Assembly: GCA_977006965.1 (NCBI GenBank)
Contig: OZ345384.1
Location: 248,001 to 312,000 of the forward strand
Source: Phymatolithon calcareum
Lineage: Eukaryota; Rhodophyta; Florideophyceae; Hapalidiales
Direction of reading: 5' to 3'
Length of the DNA: 64,000 nt
The position numbers were made by a program, and so were the translations under genes. Positions 11,723 through 22,300 of the stretch are shown one piece after another. Numbering within the stretch: position 1 is the first letter of the stretch; every line of letters begins with the position of its first letter. The notes under the pieces were generated by a model. That model saw only the letters and a program-made list of their open reading frames with translations, was not told the origin of the DNA and ran no database searches.

Positions 11723-12057
11723 CTTCTTGAGAGTTCTATTTTTTCGTCCGCACTACCAGTCTGGATATTTTCTGGTCCTCTGTACATCAGACGAACATCC
11801 GGAACGAACCTGAAGAGGGGTAGGGCATGCCCTCTTGCCGCGCAGGGACTTCGGAGAGGGCCTCCAAAAAAATGGATAAAAAGAGGGCCTTCTCCATAGT
11901 GCCCATGATATCCTTGATTATCTTCCCTTCAAATTTTTATATGAAATTCATTTTTTTGAGGAACTGTACGTGTACATCTGTAGCACGTGTTCACTGTATC
12001 TTACGCACTCGCGAGGGAAAACAGGACTGTAGAGGACCACTGGAGGAAGATGAGGCA

Positions 12058-14459
12058 CTCAGAGGCAGGGGTGCGATAAAATTAATTGGAAAAAAATTAA
12101 TTGCAATTAGTGCAATACAATACTTAATTATTGAAAATCCTCCAATTCCAATTATTAATTTTTCTTCTCTGAATAATTGCAATAATTTATTTGTTGCCGT
12201 GAACATTCTCCAATTAATTCCAATTAATTGCTTCTTTGTTGTTGCCGCTTAGCACCAAGACAAACGAATGCTTCTGTTGGTACCTGGCGACTATCGCTGG
12301 GCGACTATCGCCAGACGACCCTCACCTGCCGGTCTACTAAGATTCTAGTTTTGCAAACCGCCTGCTATACATATTGCAGTCATCCGTGTCATTTTCAGCT
12401 CATTATCAGCTACAATTGACTTTAAAGAGGATTTCAGAAGCTCAGCTATGAAGTCAACCGCGAAGAAGCGCAAAACCAGTTCCACTACTAGCACCGAGCT
12501 GGAAGTTGGAGCAAAGGAGCTAATCGAAGAGATTCTGAGTTGGGAGAGTCCAAGCGAGGGTGGACACTATCTCCGGATCCAGATCGAAAATGGAAAGCAG
12601 AAGCACTCATGGAGTTGCCCCGCGGAGGGATGCAGGACTATCATGAAGTCAGTAGTCGGTACTAGTTTTACTAACCCCGCGAGCCACTTGAAATCATGTT
12701 ATGGAGAAGAAGCACTTAAGGAGTCCCTTTTTGAAGCCAGAAAAATAGCTCTGGAAAATGGCGGTACAATCTCAAGGTTTTGGTCTTCTGTCTCGTCTAA
12801 CCCCACCGACAAGGCTATGTACGATTGGATTAAACTCATCGTCAACAAAAACTTCCCTATCGTATGGGTTGAAGACGAAACTATACGCGCCTTTTCCAGG
12901 CATACCTCTGTTTTTTCAGCTAAGAAAGTGAAAGAGGTAATACTTGAGCTCACAAAACTTGTCGAAAAAGAAATTTCAAAAGAGCTGGCCGGGAAGAAAG
13001 GGGCAATCATGCATGATGGCTGGACGGAAAATGGTATGCACTACATGGGCGTGTTTGCTGTTTACATGAAGAGAGTCAATGTGCACGGTAACGCTTTGTG
13101 GAAGAACGTCGAAAAGGTGCAAACTACTTTGCTTGTGGTTTCGCCTATGGCTAACCAAACCGATGAGAACAGTGAAGCGACAGAATTTAACGCTGAAACT
13201 CATGTTCAGTTCTTCCGCGACATATTCCAAGAATTTTACAACACGAACCTTGGGAAATTTGCAACATGCCAAATTGCCGACAACTGCAATACAAATCAAC
13301 GTGTTTCGCATCTTCTCAATATTCCTCACGTTGGATGCAATAATCACAAGCTTAACCTGGAAATGGAAGCCTGGGTCAACTGTCAATGAAAGTATCGAGG
13401 ATACTATGCTGCAAGCCAAGCGCAAGATCAAGAGCGCTGCTGCTCTTAGAAACCTCACTGATCTGAAACCTCTCAAGCCAAACAAGACTCGCTGGTCCGG
13501 ATTGTTTTACATGTTTGAACGATTCCTTAGGATTCGCCCACAGCTTTCTGAGATCAGTAACAATCCGGACTGTGACTTGATCCTCAATGACAGTGCAAGC
13601 TTTCTTTCTTTCTTTATTGCGGGGTTTCTCGAAGCTGATGGAACAACTCCACATCCTTACGGCTCTCGTAGAGTGCAAGCTTTGCACGTCGTGTGCAAAG
13701 GTACACTCGCATGTTTGAAGTTACAAACAAGGTAACCAAGAAACTTCAGGAGCAGGGAATTCGCCTTGCGAAGGGGCGAGCCATGCTGAATGGACTTATC
13801 CAGCTTGTTTCTCAGCAGAAAAATTTTGCTAACACCGACCAGAGCCCACTTGGAGGCTGCGGACTCGGAACGCAGTACATTTCTGCAACCAGTGCCATTT
13901 TATCAGATCCTCATTTTGAATCTGGTGTCGTGAAAATACAGCAAAGGAGGACGCATACTATGACGGCTGAAGAGCGTGATGCTTGTCAAGGATTGTTGCA
14001 TGAATTAGACGAGAATCATCATGTTGCGCAACGGATTGCTCCTGATGGCATTGAAGACATACTTAATGCTGGAGACGACAGTTCACGTGAAGACGAGTAC
14101 ATCAATTGTGATTTTATTTTCGCATCCACTGCTGAAGTAGAACGACTTTGGAGTCTTGCGAAGAATGTCCTTACTGATCAACGCTCCAGGCTAGAACCCG
14201 TGTTTTTCGAGTCACTTTTGTTTTTGAAAGTGAACAGCGGATTTTGGGATCAGAATCTAGTCTCCCAGGCTGTTCGAGCGTGCAGAGGGTCCACGTAATA
14301 GAGGGATGTAAGAACAGGGAGAAATTGGCAATTAATTGCAATTAATTGGCATTATTGCAATTATTGCTAGTACAAAGAATAGCAATTGCAATATATATTT
14401 TGATGTACGATTTTTTTCCAATTAATTCCAATTATATTGCTCCTACCCCTGCTCAGAGG
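12058..14459 (+). mobile_element. hAT transposon with 8-bp target duplication
   Basis: The element runs from 12066 to 14451. Its termini are inverted repeats starting CAGGGGT (left CAGGGGTGCGAT, right complement CAGGGGTAGGAG). It is flanked on both sides by the direct repeat CTCAGAGG (12058-12065 and 14452-14459), the 8-bp duplication expected of hAT elements. Subterminal regions are rich in GCAATTAATTG-type motifs. It carries a hAT transposase that is now broken into three frames. The intact duplication suggests a fairly recent insertion. Confidence 0.95.
12448..14298 (+). pseudogene. hAT transposase, frameshifted
   Basis: The frame opens at 12448 and runs to about 13375. It shows a BED-like Cys/His segment (WSCPAEGCRT then SHLKSC), the first catalytic block MHDGWTENGMHYMG and the second QIADNCNTNQ, followed by VGCNNHKLNL. 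The frame then shifts, continuing as NESIEDTMLQAKRKIK to about 13690. It shifts back into a frame from about 13693 that ends with the hAT dimerisation block AEVERLWSLAKNV and FLKVNSGFWD. Either two indels or unspliced short introns explain the breaks. I saw no good splice sites at the joins, so it is called broken. The protein would bind the element's ends and excise it in the nucleus. Confidence 0.85.
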
Positions 14460-14501
14460 GTTTTTCTCCTGGAGGGGCCAGATCGGGGTGTTAGTGTCTA
14501 G

Positions 14502-14640
14502 CTGGGCAGCTGCTGCCCACGAGTATCATACCATGCCACGTAGACTCGTTGTCGATGTCAAGTATGATACCAGCTGGGCAGCAGCTGCCCACGCATATCA
14601 TACAATGCCATGTAGACTCGTTCCCGATGTCACGTATGAT
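14502..14640. repeat. Satellite dyad monomers (two)
   Basis: Two copies of the GATACCAGCTGGGCAG-type palindrome spaced about 70 bases apart with a TGCCACGTAGACTCG spacer, lying beside the hAT element and about 350 bases 3' of ParB-oxygenase relic 2. Confidence 0.85.
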
Positions 14641-14992
14641 AATGACGACGTCGCATAGGTTTGGCGTGGCTGCTTTCTTCATTTATGGGACATTTATTCT
14701 CAAAACGATTTCTTGTTTTCGAAAGTGGAATTGCTCTTCAACAAAACTTTTCCCAATGTTTGTCAACGGTCTACTACGGATGTACTCTGCATATAGTTCA
14801 GCTGCGGACTTATGCCAGCTCTGGTGTATCGCAGCCACTAAACTTCGGACTTTTACTTTAAATGAGCCCTCAACGGCGTTCCATCACTGACTGCATTTTG
14901 AACAGTAAGCTTTAAAGACTGCGTACATAAGATGAATAACCTCCACTGACGGTTTTTCTGTACAGATATGGTTGTAAAGCTTTCGCGCAAGC
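14641..14992. other. Intergenic, nothing recognised
   Basis: Short frames only; no repeat or gene identified. Confidence 0.4.
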
Positions 14993-15245
14993 TCATGGCC
15001 GAAAGTGACTCAACGGCCACACGATTAGAGGCAAAGGATCCCTTTCCGTCGCCAACAAGATGAACGATGCCTCCTTCCTACGCTCAAAATTTTGTTCAAC
15101 ATTCATATTGAAAACTGTCCGTGGCTCCTGCACTCTGCATCCCTCCGTTTCAGCCACCAGACTCCCTGATACACGTGTTCTCAACGTATCTGCGCTTTCC
15201 ATCATTAAGGACGCCAATCCAAAACCTCCTTCCAAGCGCTATCTC
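14993..15245 (-). pseudogene. ParB-oxygenase-like family, relic 2
   Basis: The minus-strand frame gives GSLVAETEGCRVQEPRTVF, NMNVEQNFERRKEASF and ATERDPLPLIVWPLSHF. It matches residues about 727-783 of the 877-residue protein. The position of the HxD iron motif reads F-N-M, the same loss pattern as the intact non-catalytic member (F-T-M). The rest of the gene is missing. With relic 1 it could be the other half of one gene split by the hAT region, but both relics share an upstream GGAAGGAGG segment, which argues for two copies. Confidence 0.8.
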
Positions 15246-15576
15246 ACTCGGTGTCTACCAGTCTCGAAAGGCTCGCCAATCCAGTCCCAAATATTTGTAA
15301 TGGTAATGACGACGAGACCTGGCAGTGCCGATCATTAACCTTCATTCTGTCTCCCGATGTGGTTATTCTCCTATATTTTCTGGTCCTCTGTACGTCATTA
15401 CTTCTACTCGCATGATTCCAGGAGAATAGAGTTACAGAACCAGCGTCTAGGAATTCTGGTCTGTTACGTTTGCAATTAGTATAAAAAGCAGTGATAGAAA
15501 GTTCAAGGATTGTCGAAGTCCCAAAAACTAGTCGCAAATGACGACTGTAGTGGTCATTTGTGTTACGTAATCTTGT

Positions 15577-15670
15577 TATGATCCCGCTCCCAACGTGAAA
15601 TCAAAGCTGCATAATCTTCAGATTTATGCAGCTTTGATTTCTGTGACTTCGAAGACTATACCTTATCATA
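15577..15670. repeat. TATGATA foldback element, copy 1
   Basis: It starts TTATGAT and ends ATCATA, and contains the arms TCAAAGCTGCATAA and TTATGCAGCTTTGA, followed by GTGACTTCGAAGAC. It belongs to the same family as the elements at 18741, 22894, 23225, 23437 and 38876. It sits 175 bases upstream of the 877-codon gene. Confidence 0.8.
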
Positions 15671-15845
15671 TGTCCTTACAGATTTAGGGTTCCACTCTTC
15701 ATATTGTACCGTTTGGCTACCATTTAGGGTTGCATGAATCTGGTATTTTTTCTCAATTCTCGGAGCTTTCGCGAGAGAAAGGCCGTCACACTAAACCATC
15801 TCTTCACAATTCAAATCCATCCTTGTCCGTTCTGCTTTTCCGATC
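15671..15845 (+). promoter_or_regulatory. Upstream region of the 877-codon gene
   Basis: A 175-base leader between the foldback and the start codon. Direct repeats of ATTTAGGGTT occur near 15682 and 15723. No TATA box is evident. The role is inferred only from position. Confidence 0.3.
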
Positions 15846-18479
15846 ATGGCGACATCTCTCCCCGACGGGTTCGTTGTGAAATCTGTGCTTGTGCATCCGT
15901 CAGTCCTCCATATACCGGTCCTTCTCAATCGAGAAGTGAACGAGGAAAGGGTTGAATTTCTCCGACAAGACATCGCTGCTAACGGCTATCTTCGCTCTGG
16001 ATGCCGTATCGTTGCGACCTGGGGACTTATCCCGGAGAAAGACGAGGAGGTTTTGTTCGTAGTGGACGGAGTGCATCGTACCACAGCACTGATGAGGCTA
16101 CTGGCGAATGCGTCATTCGATGGAGCTCTGGATAAAATTCCTGTGGATGTTCTGGAAATGGAAAGAGACAAGGAAGGGCCGAAAGTGTTCATGTCCGTGA
16201 CGCAACGACTCTCGTTGGGTAGTCATTATAATCACATCGGAGACCTTAGGGCGTCTGTTACTGTCATTGACGATTTGCACACGGTGTACTCTGCTCTGGA
16301 GGCATTGAAGGATGACGTGGAAGGTCGCAGTGAGCGCAAGTTGAGCGAGGAATTTGTACGGAGAAAACTGGTAGGAGGAAACAAGTCGGTGCGGACTGTT
16401 CGTTCCTATATTGCCGTTGTGAAGACTTTGCAGAGCCCAAAAAATGGGGCATGGATTCTGTACCGTACGATGTGTCGTTGCGACGTAGCCATGAAGATAC
16501 CATTGGAATACCTGGCTCAAGGCCTTTTTCGGTCATTGCAGACGGATATAGAGAAGGAGACTGTTCTGATGCTCACATCTCTTCGTTTGGAAAGAACGGG
16601 GACATCTTTCACGTTGAAGACGAGAACAGGGAAACACGGTACCGTTACAGTTCCTGCAGTTTCGTTCCGCACGCAGAAGGGCAGTCTTTTAGACAGCATG
16701 ATCGTCATGGCTAAAGTCTTCCTCTCGGCCGCAGCATCGCACAAACTGTCCATGACTAAATTCGCAGATCGTTCTCTGCGGGAAGTTGTGCAGGAAGAGA
16801 ACGGCTGGAATTTCGACGCTACCCAAACTGTGCGGTCGTATTGTGGGGGGGTTTGCGCGTCATGGCATAATGGTTTTCCTGCAGGTGTTTTGCCAAACTT
16901 CTGTCGTCGCCTGCATCACTCGTCTGTACCGTTGCCGATTCAAATGACAATGGACCATCATGAGGAGCATTTGACGAAGGGACTACACAAGAAAAGTAAT
17001 GTGAGCAATGTTGATTCTGAGAAAGACCGGAACTTTCCAGTGACACAAGCTGTACATGGAGAAGAAGAAGCGAATGATGGACGAACTGTGGAGCGGTCAG
17101 GATCCAGAAATGTGCAACCTCGCGAAGAACATATCCCTCCCTGGATAGTATCCTCTTCAGCGGAACCGGCTGCAACTGGGAATGCAGTGAGAAGGATGCC
17201 GGGGGTAGATGCGGTTCAACAACCGTCACCTTCGAGACTTGTGTCATCACCCGTACGGTCCCTGGACACACCCAGTCGAACGAAAGATGGAAGGGACAAT
17301 GGCGAAAATTCGAAGATTGGTCAAGTTGGTATCGAGGACCTGCCCAGTGTTGGCAAGCAAGATGAAACAAGGAGTTCTCCTGCTGAACGCGAGCGTAATG
17401 GAGAGAAAGAGCCTTCAGCTGACAAGCGACGTTTGGCCGACGACGACGTCGGTAAAGAAACGTCGGAGGAAGAATCATTCTCCGGGGAGCAAAATCCCTC
17501 TGGACACAAGCGGAGACGTTTGGAGTACAACGACGTCGCACAAGAACCGTCCCAGGGAGGATCGCCCGTCGTGGCGATGAAGGAGGAGGATGTGACCGTT
17601 GATAAGAATCGAAAGGCTTTGGTTTCCGAGCTTCAATCGTTGTGGTGCGAGAAGCGTGTCTCAAGCTTCGAGGTGCCGAAAACGCAACTAGATTGTCTCG
17701 GATTCTGTTTCGTGCCAAACTACTGGAGCACCGGATTAGAACGATATGCAATGGACAATGTTATGGAGATTTTGGAGGACACTTTCCTGTTCGAAGATCA
17801 AGAGAAGACAAATTCGATATCGTTGCCGGACTATATTGGAAACCGGAAGAAGGGATGGAAGGCGGAGGAAGGACTGAGGAGAATTTCGCAAAAAACGCAC
17901 TTGTGGGATTACGTGGAGGAGCATTTTGATGAAACATATGCTTGGAAATGCGAGATAGAGTGCACTATGAAGGCAATGGTGGATCTCATGTGCAAAAACC
18001 CTGTAGAAATGAAGAACCTTGTGCCAGGATGTCTGGTTGTGGCGGAATTCGAGGGGTGCGGGGTGCAAGAGCCGAGGACAACATTCACTATGACTCCTGA
18101 GTATGCGTTTGACGCGAGGAAGGAGTCCTCCTTCATTGTCCTGGCGACCGGAAGAGATCCTTTACATTTATTCGTTTGGCCCATGAGTCACTTCTACAAT
18201 AATGCAGGACCTCCATACCCGCGGCTGCGCGAGAAGCGAGTGGTTATTCCTCCTTATTCTATGTACGTCGCGCGGGCGGACATGACGTGGGCGTACGCAG
18301 GCGTCCCAGAAGATGACGTTTTCGCAGAGGGTAGGAAGCATGCTTTTCATTTGCAGCTCTTGTGCAAGCACGGGACACACAACGTTGATGGTAACGTGCA
18401 CAAGGCAAGTGTGCATCGCTATTTAGACGACATCCGTGGTCGGCGTCTGTACGGAGCACAACGCAAAGGAAAGCATTGA
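15846..18479 (+). CDS. ParB/Srx-like plus inactive 2OG-oxygenase-like protein
   Basis: An uninterrupted 877-residue protein. Residues 71-78 read FVVDGVHR, the DGxHR signature of ParB/sulfiredoxin-like folds. A helical region follows to about 330, then a highly charged, probably disordered linker (about 370-590). The last 150 residues align with the C-terminal oxygenase-like domain of the 1109-residue neighbour (IPPYSMYVARADMT against IPPFSIFFGRGDLT). The iron ligands are absent: the HxD site is F747-T-M749, the distal His is W815, and the 2-oxoglutarate Arg position appears to be Ala. Two relics share these losses, so the branch looks like a pseudoenzyme lineage. Foldback elements lie on both sides. 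The function is unknown; a DNA-binding or scaffold role is a guess. Confidence 0.8.
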   Translation: MATSLPDGFVVKSVLVHPSVLHIPVLLNREVNEERVEFLRQDIAANGYLRSGCRIVATWGLIPEKDEEVLFVVDGVHRTTALMRLLANASFDGALDKIPVDVLEMERDKEGPKVFMSVTQRLSLGSHYNHIGDLRASVTVIDDLHTVYSALEALKDDVEGRSERKLSEEFVRRKLVGGNKSVRTVRSYIAVVKTLQSPKNGAWILYRTMCRCDVAMKIPLEYLAQGLFRSLQTDIEKETVLMLTSLRLERTGTSFTLKTRTGKHGTVTVPAVSFRTQKGSLLDSMIVMAKVFLSAAASHKLSMTKFADRSLREVVQEENGWNFDATQTVRSYCGGVCASWHNGFPAGVLPNFCRRLHHSSVPLPIQMTMDHHEEHLTKGLHKKSNVSNVDSEKDRNFPVTQAVHGEEEANDGRTVERSGSRNVQPREEHIPPWIVSSSAEPAATGNAVRRMPGVDAVQQPSPSRLVSSPVRSLDTPSRTKDGRDNGENSKIGQVGIEDLPSVGKQDETRSSPAERERNGEKEPSADKRRLADDDVGKETSEEESFSGEQNPSGHKRRRLEYNDVAQEPSQGGSPVVAMKEEDVTVDKNRKALVSELQSLWCEKRVSSFEVPKTQLDCLGFCFVPNYWSTGLERYAMDNVMEILEDTFLFEDQEKTNSISLPDYIGNRKKGWKAEEGLRRISQKTHLWDYVEEHFDETYAWKCEIECTMKAMVDLMCKNPVEMKNLVPGCLVVAEFEGCGVQEPRTTFTMTPEYAFDARKESSFIVLATGRDPLHLFVWPMSHFYNNAGPPYPRLREKRVVIPPYSMYVARADMTWAYAGVPEDDVFAEGRKHAFHLQLLCKHGTHNVDGNVHKASVHRYLDDIRGRRLYGAQRKGKH

Positions 18480-18740
18480 GAAGAAGTGATCGTTGTTAAG
18501 ATTTTACGTGTACCTCCGTTTCAGGGCACAAAGAGAATTTGAAATACACATAGAAAAAGAGAATTAAAAATGATGATGATGATGATTGCTTTATTCAGCG
18601 AAGAAGCTACCACGTCTAGTGGACTTTCCTCCGTACTGCACGTGTAATGGTGGAAAGCACTTTCCTGTGCGTGGACGGGAACATGATTCGGCTGAATGCA
18701 CAAGAAAAAATAAGTGTGAAACAGGATTTGGCAATCAGTG

Positions 18741-18843
18741 TATAATAACCCCTGTTCTTCGAAGCCACATTTTTCAAAGCTGCATAAATCACTAATTTAT
18801 GCAGCTTTGAATTATGTGACTTCGAAGACAAGGGGTTATCATA
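18741..18843. repeat. TATGATA foldback element, copy 2
   Basis: Arms TATAATAACCCCTG..TTCTTCGAAG and CTTCGAAGACAAGG..GGTTATCATA enclose TCAAAGCTGCATAAAT and its complement. It lies between the two convergent ParB-oxygenase genes. Just before it, at 18568-18588, is a short ATG microsatellite. Confidence 0.9.
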
Positions 18844-19072
18844 CTTCGCTCTCCCGATTCCTACTTTGTAATTATAATTTCGCTTGTCGCTACAGTCCTC
18901 GTGCACTACGTTGCCGTTCTTGCAAATTGACGATCACGGTACCGTTCAATGCGCTTCTCGATGCACGTCGAATTGTACTAAGCATGTTCCTGTGCGTGAA
19001 CAGGAACGTGGAGCGCCATTTTCGCGCCCCATTGGAAAATATTACTAAAACATACATTTTGCTAGACACCTG

Positions 19073-19113
19073 TTATGATACAATCTGGGCAGCAGCTGCC
19101 CACTTGTATCATA
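19073..19113. repeat. Satellite dyad monomer (solo)
   Basis: A single 41-base copy of the GATAC..GGGCAGCAGCTGCCC..GTATCATAC palindrome, between the 3' ends of the two ParB-oxygenase genes. The rest of 18844-19364 shows nothing recognisable. Confidence 0.85.
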
Positions 19114-19364
19114 CACTCTCTTAACAACGCAATGTTTTTACAGTTTTTTCCGGTCCGCTCTCATCCTAACCCTCATTGTCCAGTGCTTATAATTCCCCTT
19201 CAATTACAAGTTCGTATATTAATCTATCGAACAAAACAATTTTCTTTACAAACATTCATATAGCCGACAGGAAGCACTCTCCTGGACCCATTTTAACATT
19301 TCGAACAACTCTACAACAATCAAAGGTCTGCCAAACAATTACTTAAGCCACACACTGAAGCCTA

Positions 19365-22300
19365 CTAGCTCTCCGTCCTTGACATAGGGCGCATCTTCGA
19401 TTCAGGAAGAGGACGGAACTGTGCATAATACGAAATGGAATCAGTGAGTGGAACTTCCTCACGCACGAGATATAAGTGATACCTCAGAAGAACATCGTGT
19501 GGCTCATTCGGGTCCCGATCTGCATCGTCGAATCCAGCACCAGCGTGTGTCAGATCGCCACGACCAAAGAAGATGGAAAACGGTGGAATCATGATCTTCT
19601 CCATCGGCAATAGTTTTGCCAGCTTGCTCTTCTCTTCCGCGGTCCGATACACGAGACGGTGCGATCCACGACTCACCCACAGCGGCGTAGCCTTGTCCGA
19701 AGTCACAATAGAAAAATAGCCCGGATAACGTAGGCCACCCCGAAGTTCTTCCGCAGTCTCGTACCAGGAGAAGTCACAGTGCGCTTTCTGCGGCTCGCAT
19801 CGTGGCCCAGTGCCGAGGAACCGACCGCCGCTGTCGGGTGCATAAAGCGGCGGCGGATGCTCAATCTCGTGCTTCTTCCGCCCCCCTTCCACGGTGCTGT
19901 CGAACGCAGCATGCTCGAAGGCGTCGTAGCGCAAACGCATACACTTAGCCGCCTGAAGGATGCGAACGTCGAGCTCCGCACGAGCACGCACGACTTTTTC
20001 GTTCTCCGACTTTGCTTCAAGGGCCTCCACCATGCCAAACCTAGTTGTGGAATATCGTGCGTTCCCTTCTTCGCCCGACTCCTTCCCGTCCCCCCTATTG
20101 ATGATTGAAATCCATCGAGACGTACTTGTCATTGGACGCTTAAAATGACGTGCCGAGGGAACTTGGAGCTGGAAATGCTGGATCAGCTCCTCGGTGGACA
20201 TGGCGGCGACAGAATCTGTGCAACGGAATGACGATGAGAGTTCTTCGTTCTTCATTGTTATGGTGCGGCTTCTGGCGAAGCCTTCCAGGATGCAATACCC
20301 TGCTTCGTCCATCTGTGCACGCTTCGCGCGGAAGAACCCTTCCGCGCGGCCACGCGCAAAGTCGCTCCTTGGGTGCAAGTAATTTCTGCGGTTCAGAATG
20401 TAGTGCGCATGCAAGTACGTGTCTTCGTGAACTCTCTCGAGATCGTCCGCAGTGAGGGCAAAGAAGGCCCTGTGCGGCGGTCGCAACCCGAGAGACCTGA
20501 GCCACATAAACTGGTCGAGCACTACGCGCTTGCGCTGCCCAAGTCCCGTCGTCATGGGCATTCTACTCGTGAGCACCTCCCAGTCATCGAGCGTCTGAAG
20601 ACTCGGGTATCCGTCCATCAGCACTCGCCTCGCCCAGTTGAAGGGAGCTCGGCGCAGGCTTGCCTCATTCATCGTCGGAAACGGATACACAGAGGGCATA
20701 ATGTCATCAAACAACAAGTGCCAGTCGTCTGTCTTTCGCCCCTCGACTTCGGTCATCCAAATGCGTTTGGTTGGCTCGTGCAAGAGGCAGATTTTCGGAT
20801 AGTAGCCACAGCGTACACTCGGATTCTCGTACTGGATACTCGTGCTGTCACATTTGAGAACGCGAAATCCATCCGTGTACACATCCGGAACATCTCGACC
20901 CGCCCCGCTCTGAAACTGCGAAATGACCGCTTTATCGTGCGTCTTGGCAACCAAGAGTTGCACAAACTCCTTCTCCAGCACCTTCTTCCCGCTATCGTCA
21001 GGGGATGCGTCCGGAAGACGATCAACAGGTACAGAAAATTCTCCAGGTTGTCCTCCCTCGAACATGATGGGAAGATTCTTCTGTCTCCAGAGCGCCTGCT
21101 CTTCATGGATTGTACCTCCTTCCCCGTCGTCACCGCTGCGATCGCCACGGCCATCGACTTCCGATCCACTTCCAGACTCCGACTCGGTTCCACTGTTTTC
21201 CTCCTCGGACCCAGAGCAGGACGAAACATATCTTTCGCTATCGTCATCGCCACCCTCTTTCTCAGTTGTGGATGAACTTCTTGCCTGCTTCTCCTTCACA
21301 GGAATGCTTCCTGGAATGGAATCATCACGTGGAGCCACGATACTGCCCCCATCCGCCGGACTGTCAACAACCTCGATCTCCATATCTTCCTCATCGTCGC
21401 TTTCCCTTGGAGAGGGCAACCTCTTCCGCTTCGTTCCTCTCCCCATGGGCCGCTCGGCCGCTGACGGTCCACGTTTTGCTTGCATTTCAGCAAAGCTTGT
21501 TGTTCTTCTCCCGGCCGTCGCGCGCCTCGGGCGCAGTGCATCTCGAAACTCCTCCAAGTCTGGAGTTTTGTTGACGACGTGGTTCGCGCAGTTTGATTGA
21601 CTGTCTAGCCAAGCATTCGTCTTTCCTTGTTTCCAACTTCGAGCAGTGCCGGCCACAAAATCGCCAACGGTCGGCCAATCCGCATCCATCTTCATCTCGA
21701 AAACTTCGCTGATGCTTTTGCCCCACGATTGCGCTTTGTCGCAGAAGAACGTGTAGAGGTTATCAATTTCCTGTACCAATAAACCTAAGTGGTTTTCAGA
21801 CAGAACTGGTCGTTTCCCTCCTTTTCCAAGATTCCCTACATGCCAGGAATGAATCCCTTTCAGACGAAACTTCAGTCTGTCCGCCGATTGCACATCCTGC
21901 CAGATTACCGGGGCTTGGAATTTCAGAATAGATGACATCCCTTGCGATCCGGAAACCTCCACCAGCGCATCGTACACATCGTCGCCGAACGGGTAACATC
22001 CAGCCACGATAGTGGCATACTGTCGAATTGAGGTCTTCGAATGTGGCAGAACCTTCAATTTCATGAAGCATTTGGTAACCGCACGAATTCGAACTGCCAG
22101 ATCTCTAGACTCACAATCAGAAACAACGTTCGCGATGTCAACATCCATTCCCTCCCTGACGATTGTCCTTATGAAGGAGAGTCCGGTGTATACGTGATCG
22201 ACCGGAGTCATCGGTCGAACGAGAGCCGCAGTGTCATTTAGCTCGTATCCGAGGCGCAGACAATCGACCAAATCTATCGCCTTCCCATCCTTTCGCGTGT

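Noticed and set aside
16819-17751. A 310-codon minus-strand frame opposite the 877-codon gene
   Set aside because: Antisense to the charged linker of the real gene; low-complexity translation, no motif.
20373-21600. Plus-strand frames of 300 and 225 codons opposite the 1109-codon gene
   Set aside because: They are antisense shadows of a gene with coherent domains on the other strand.
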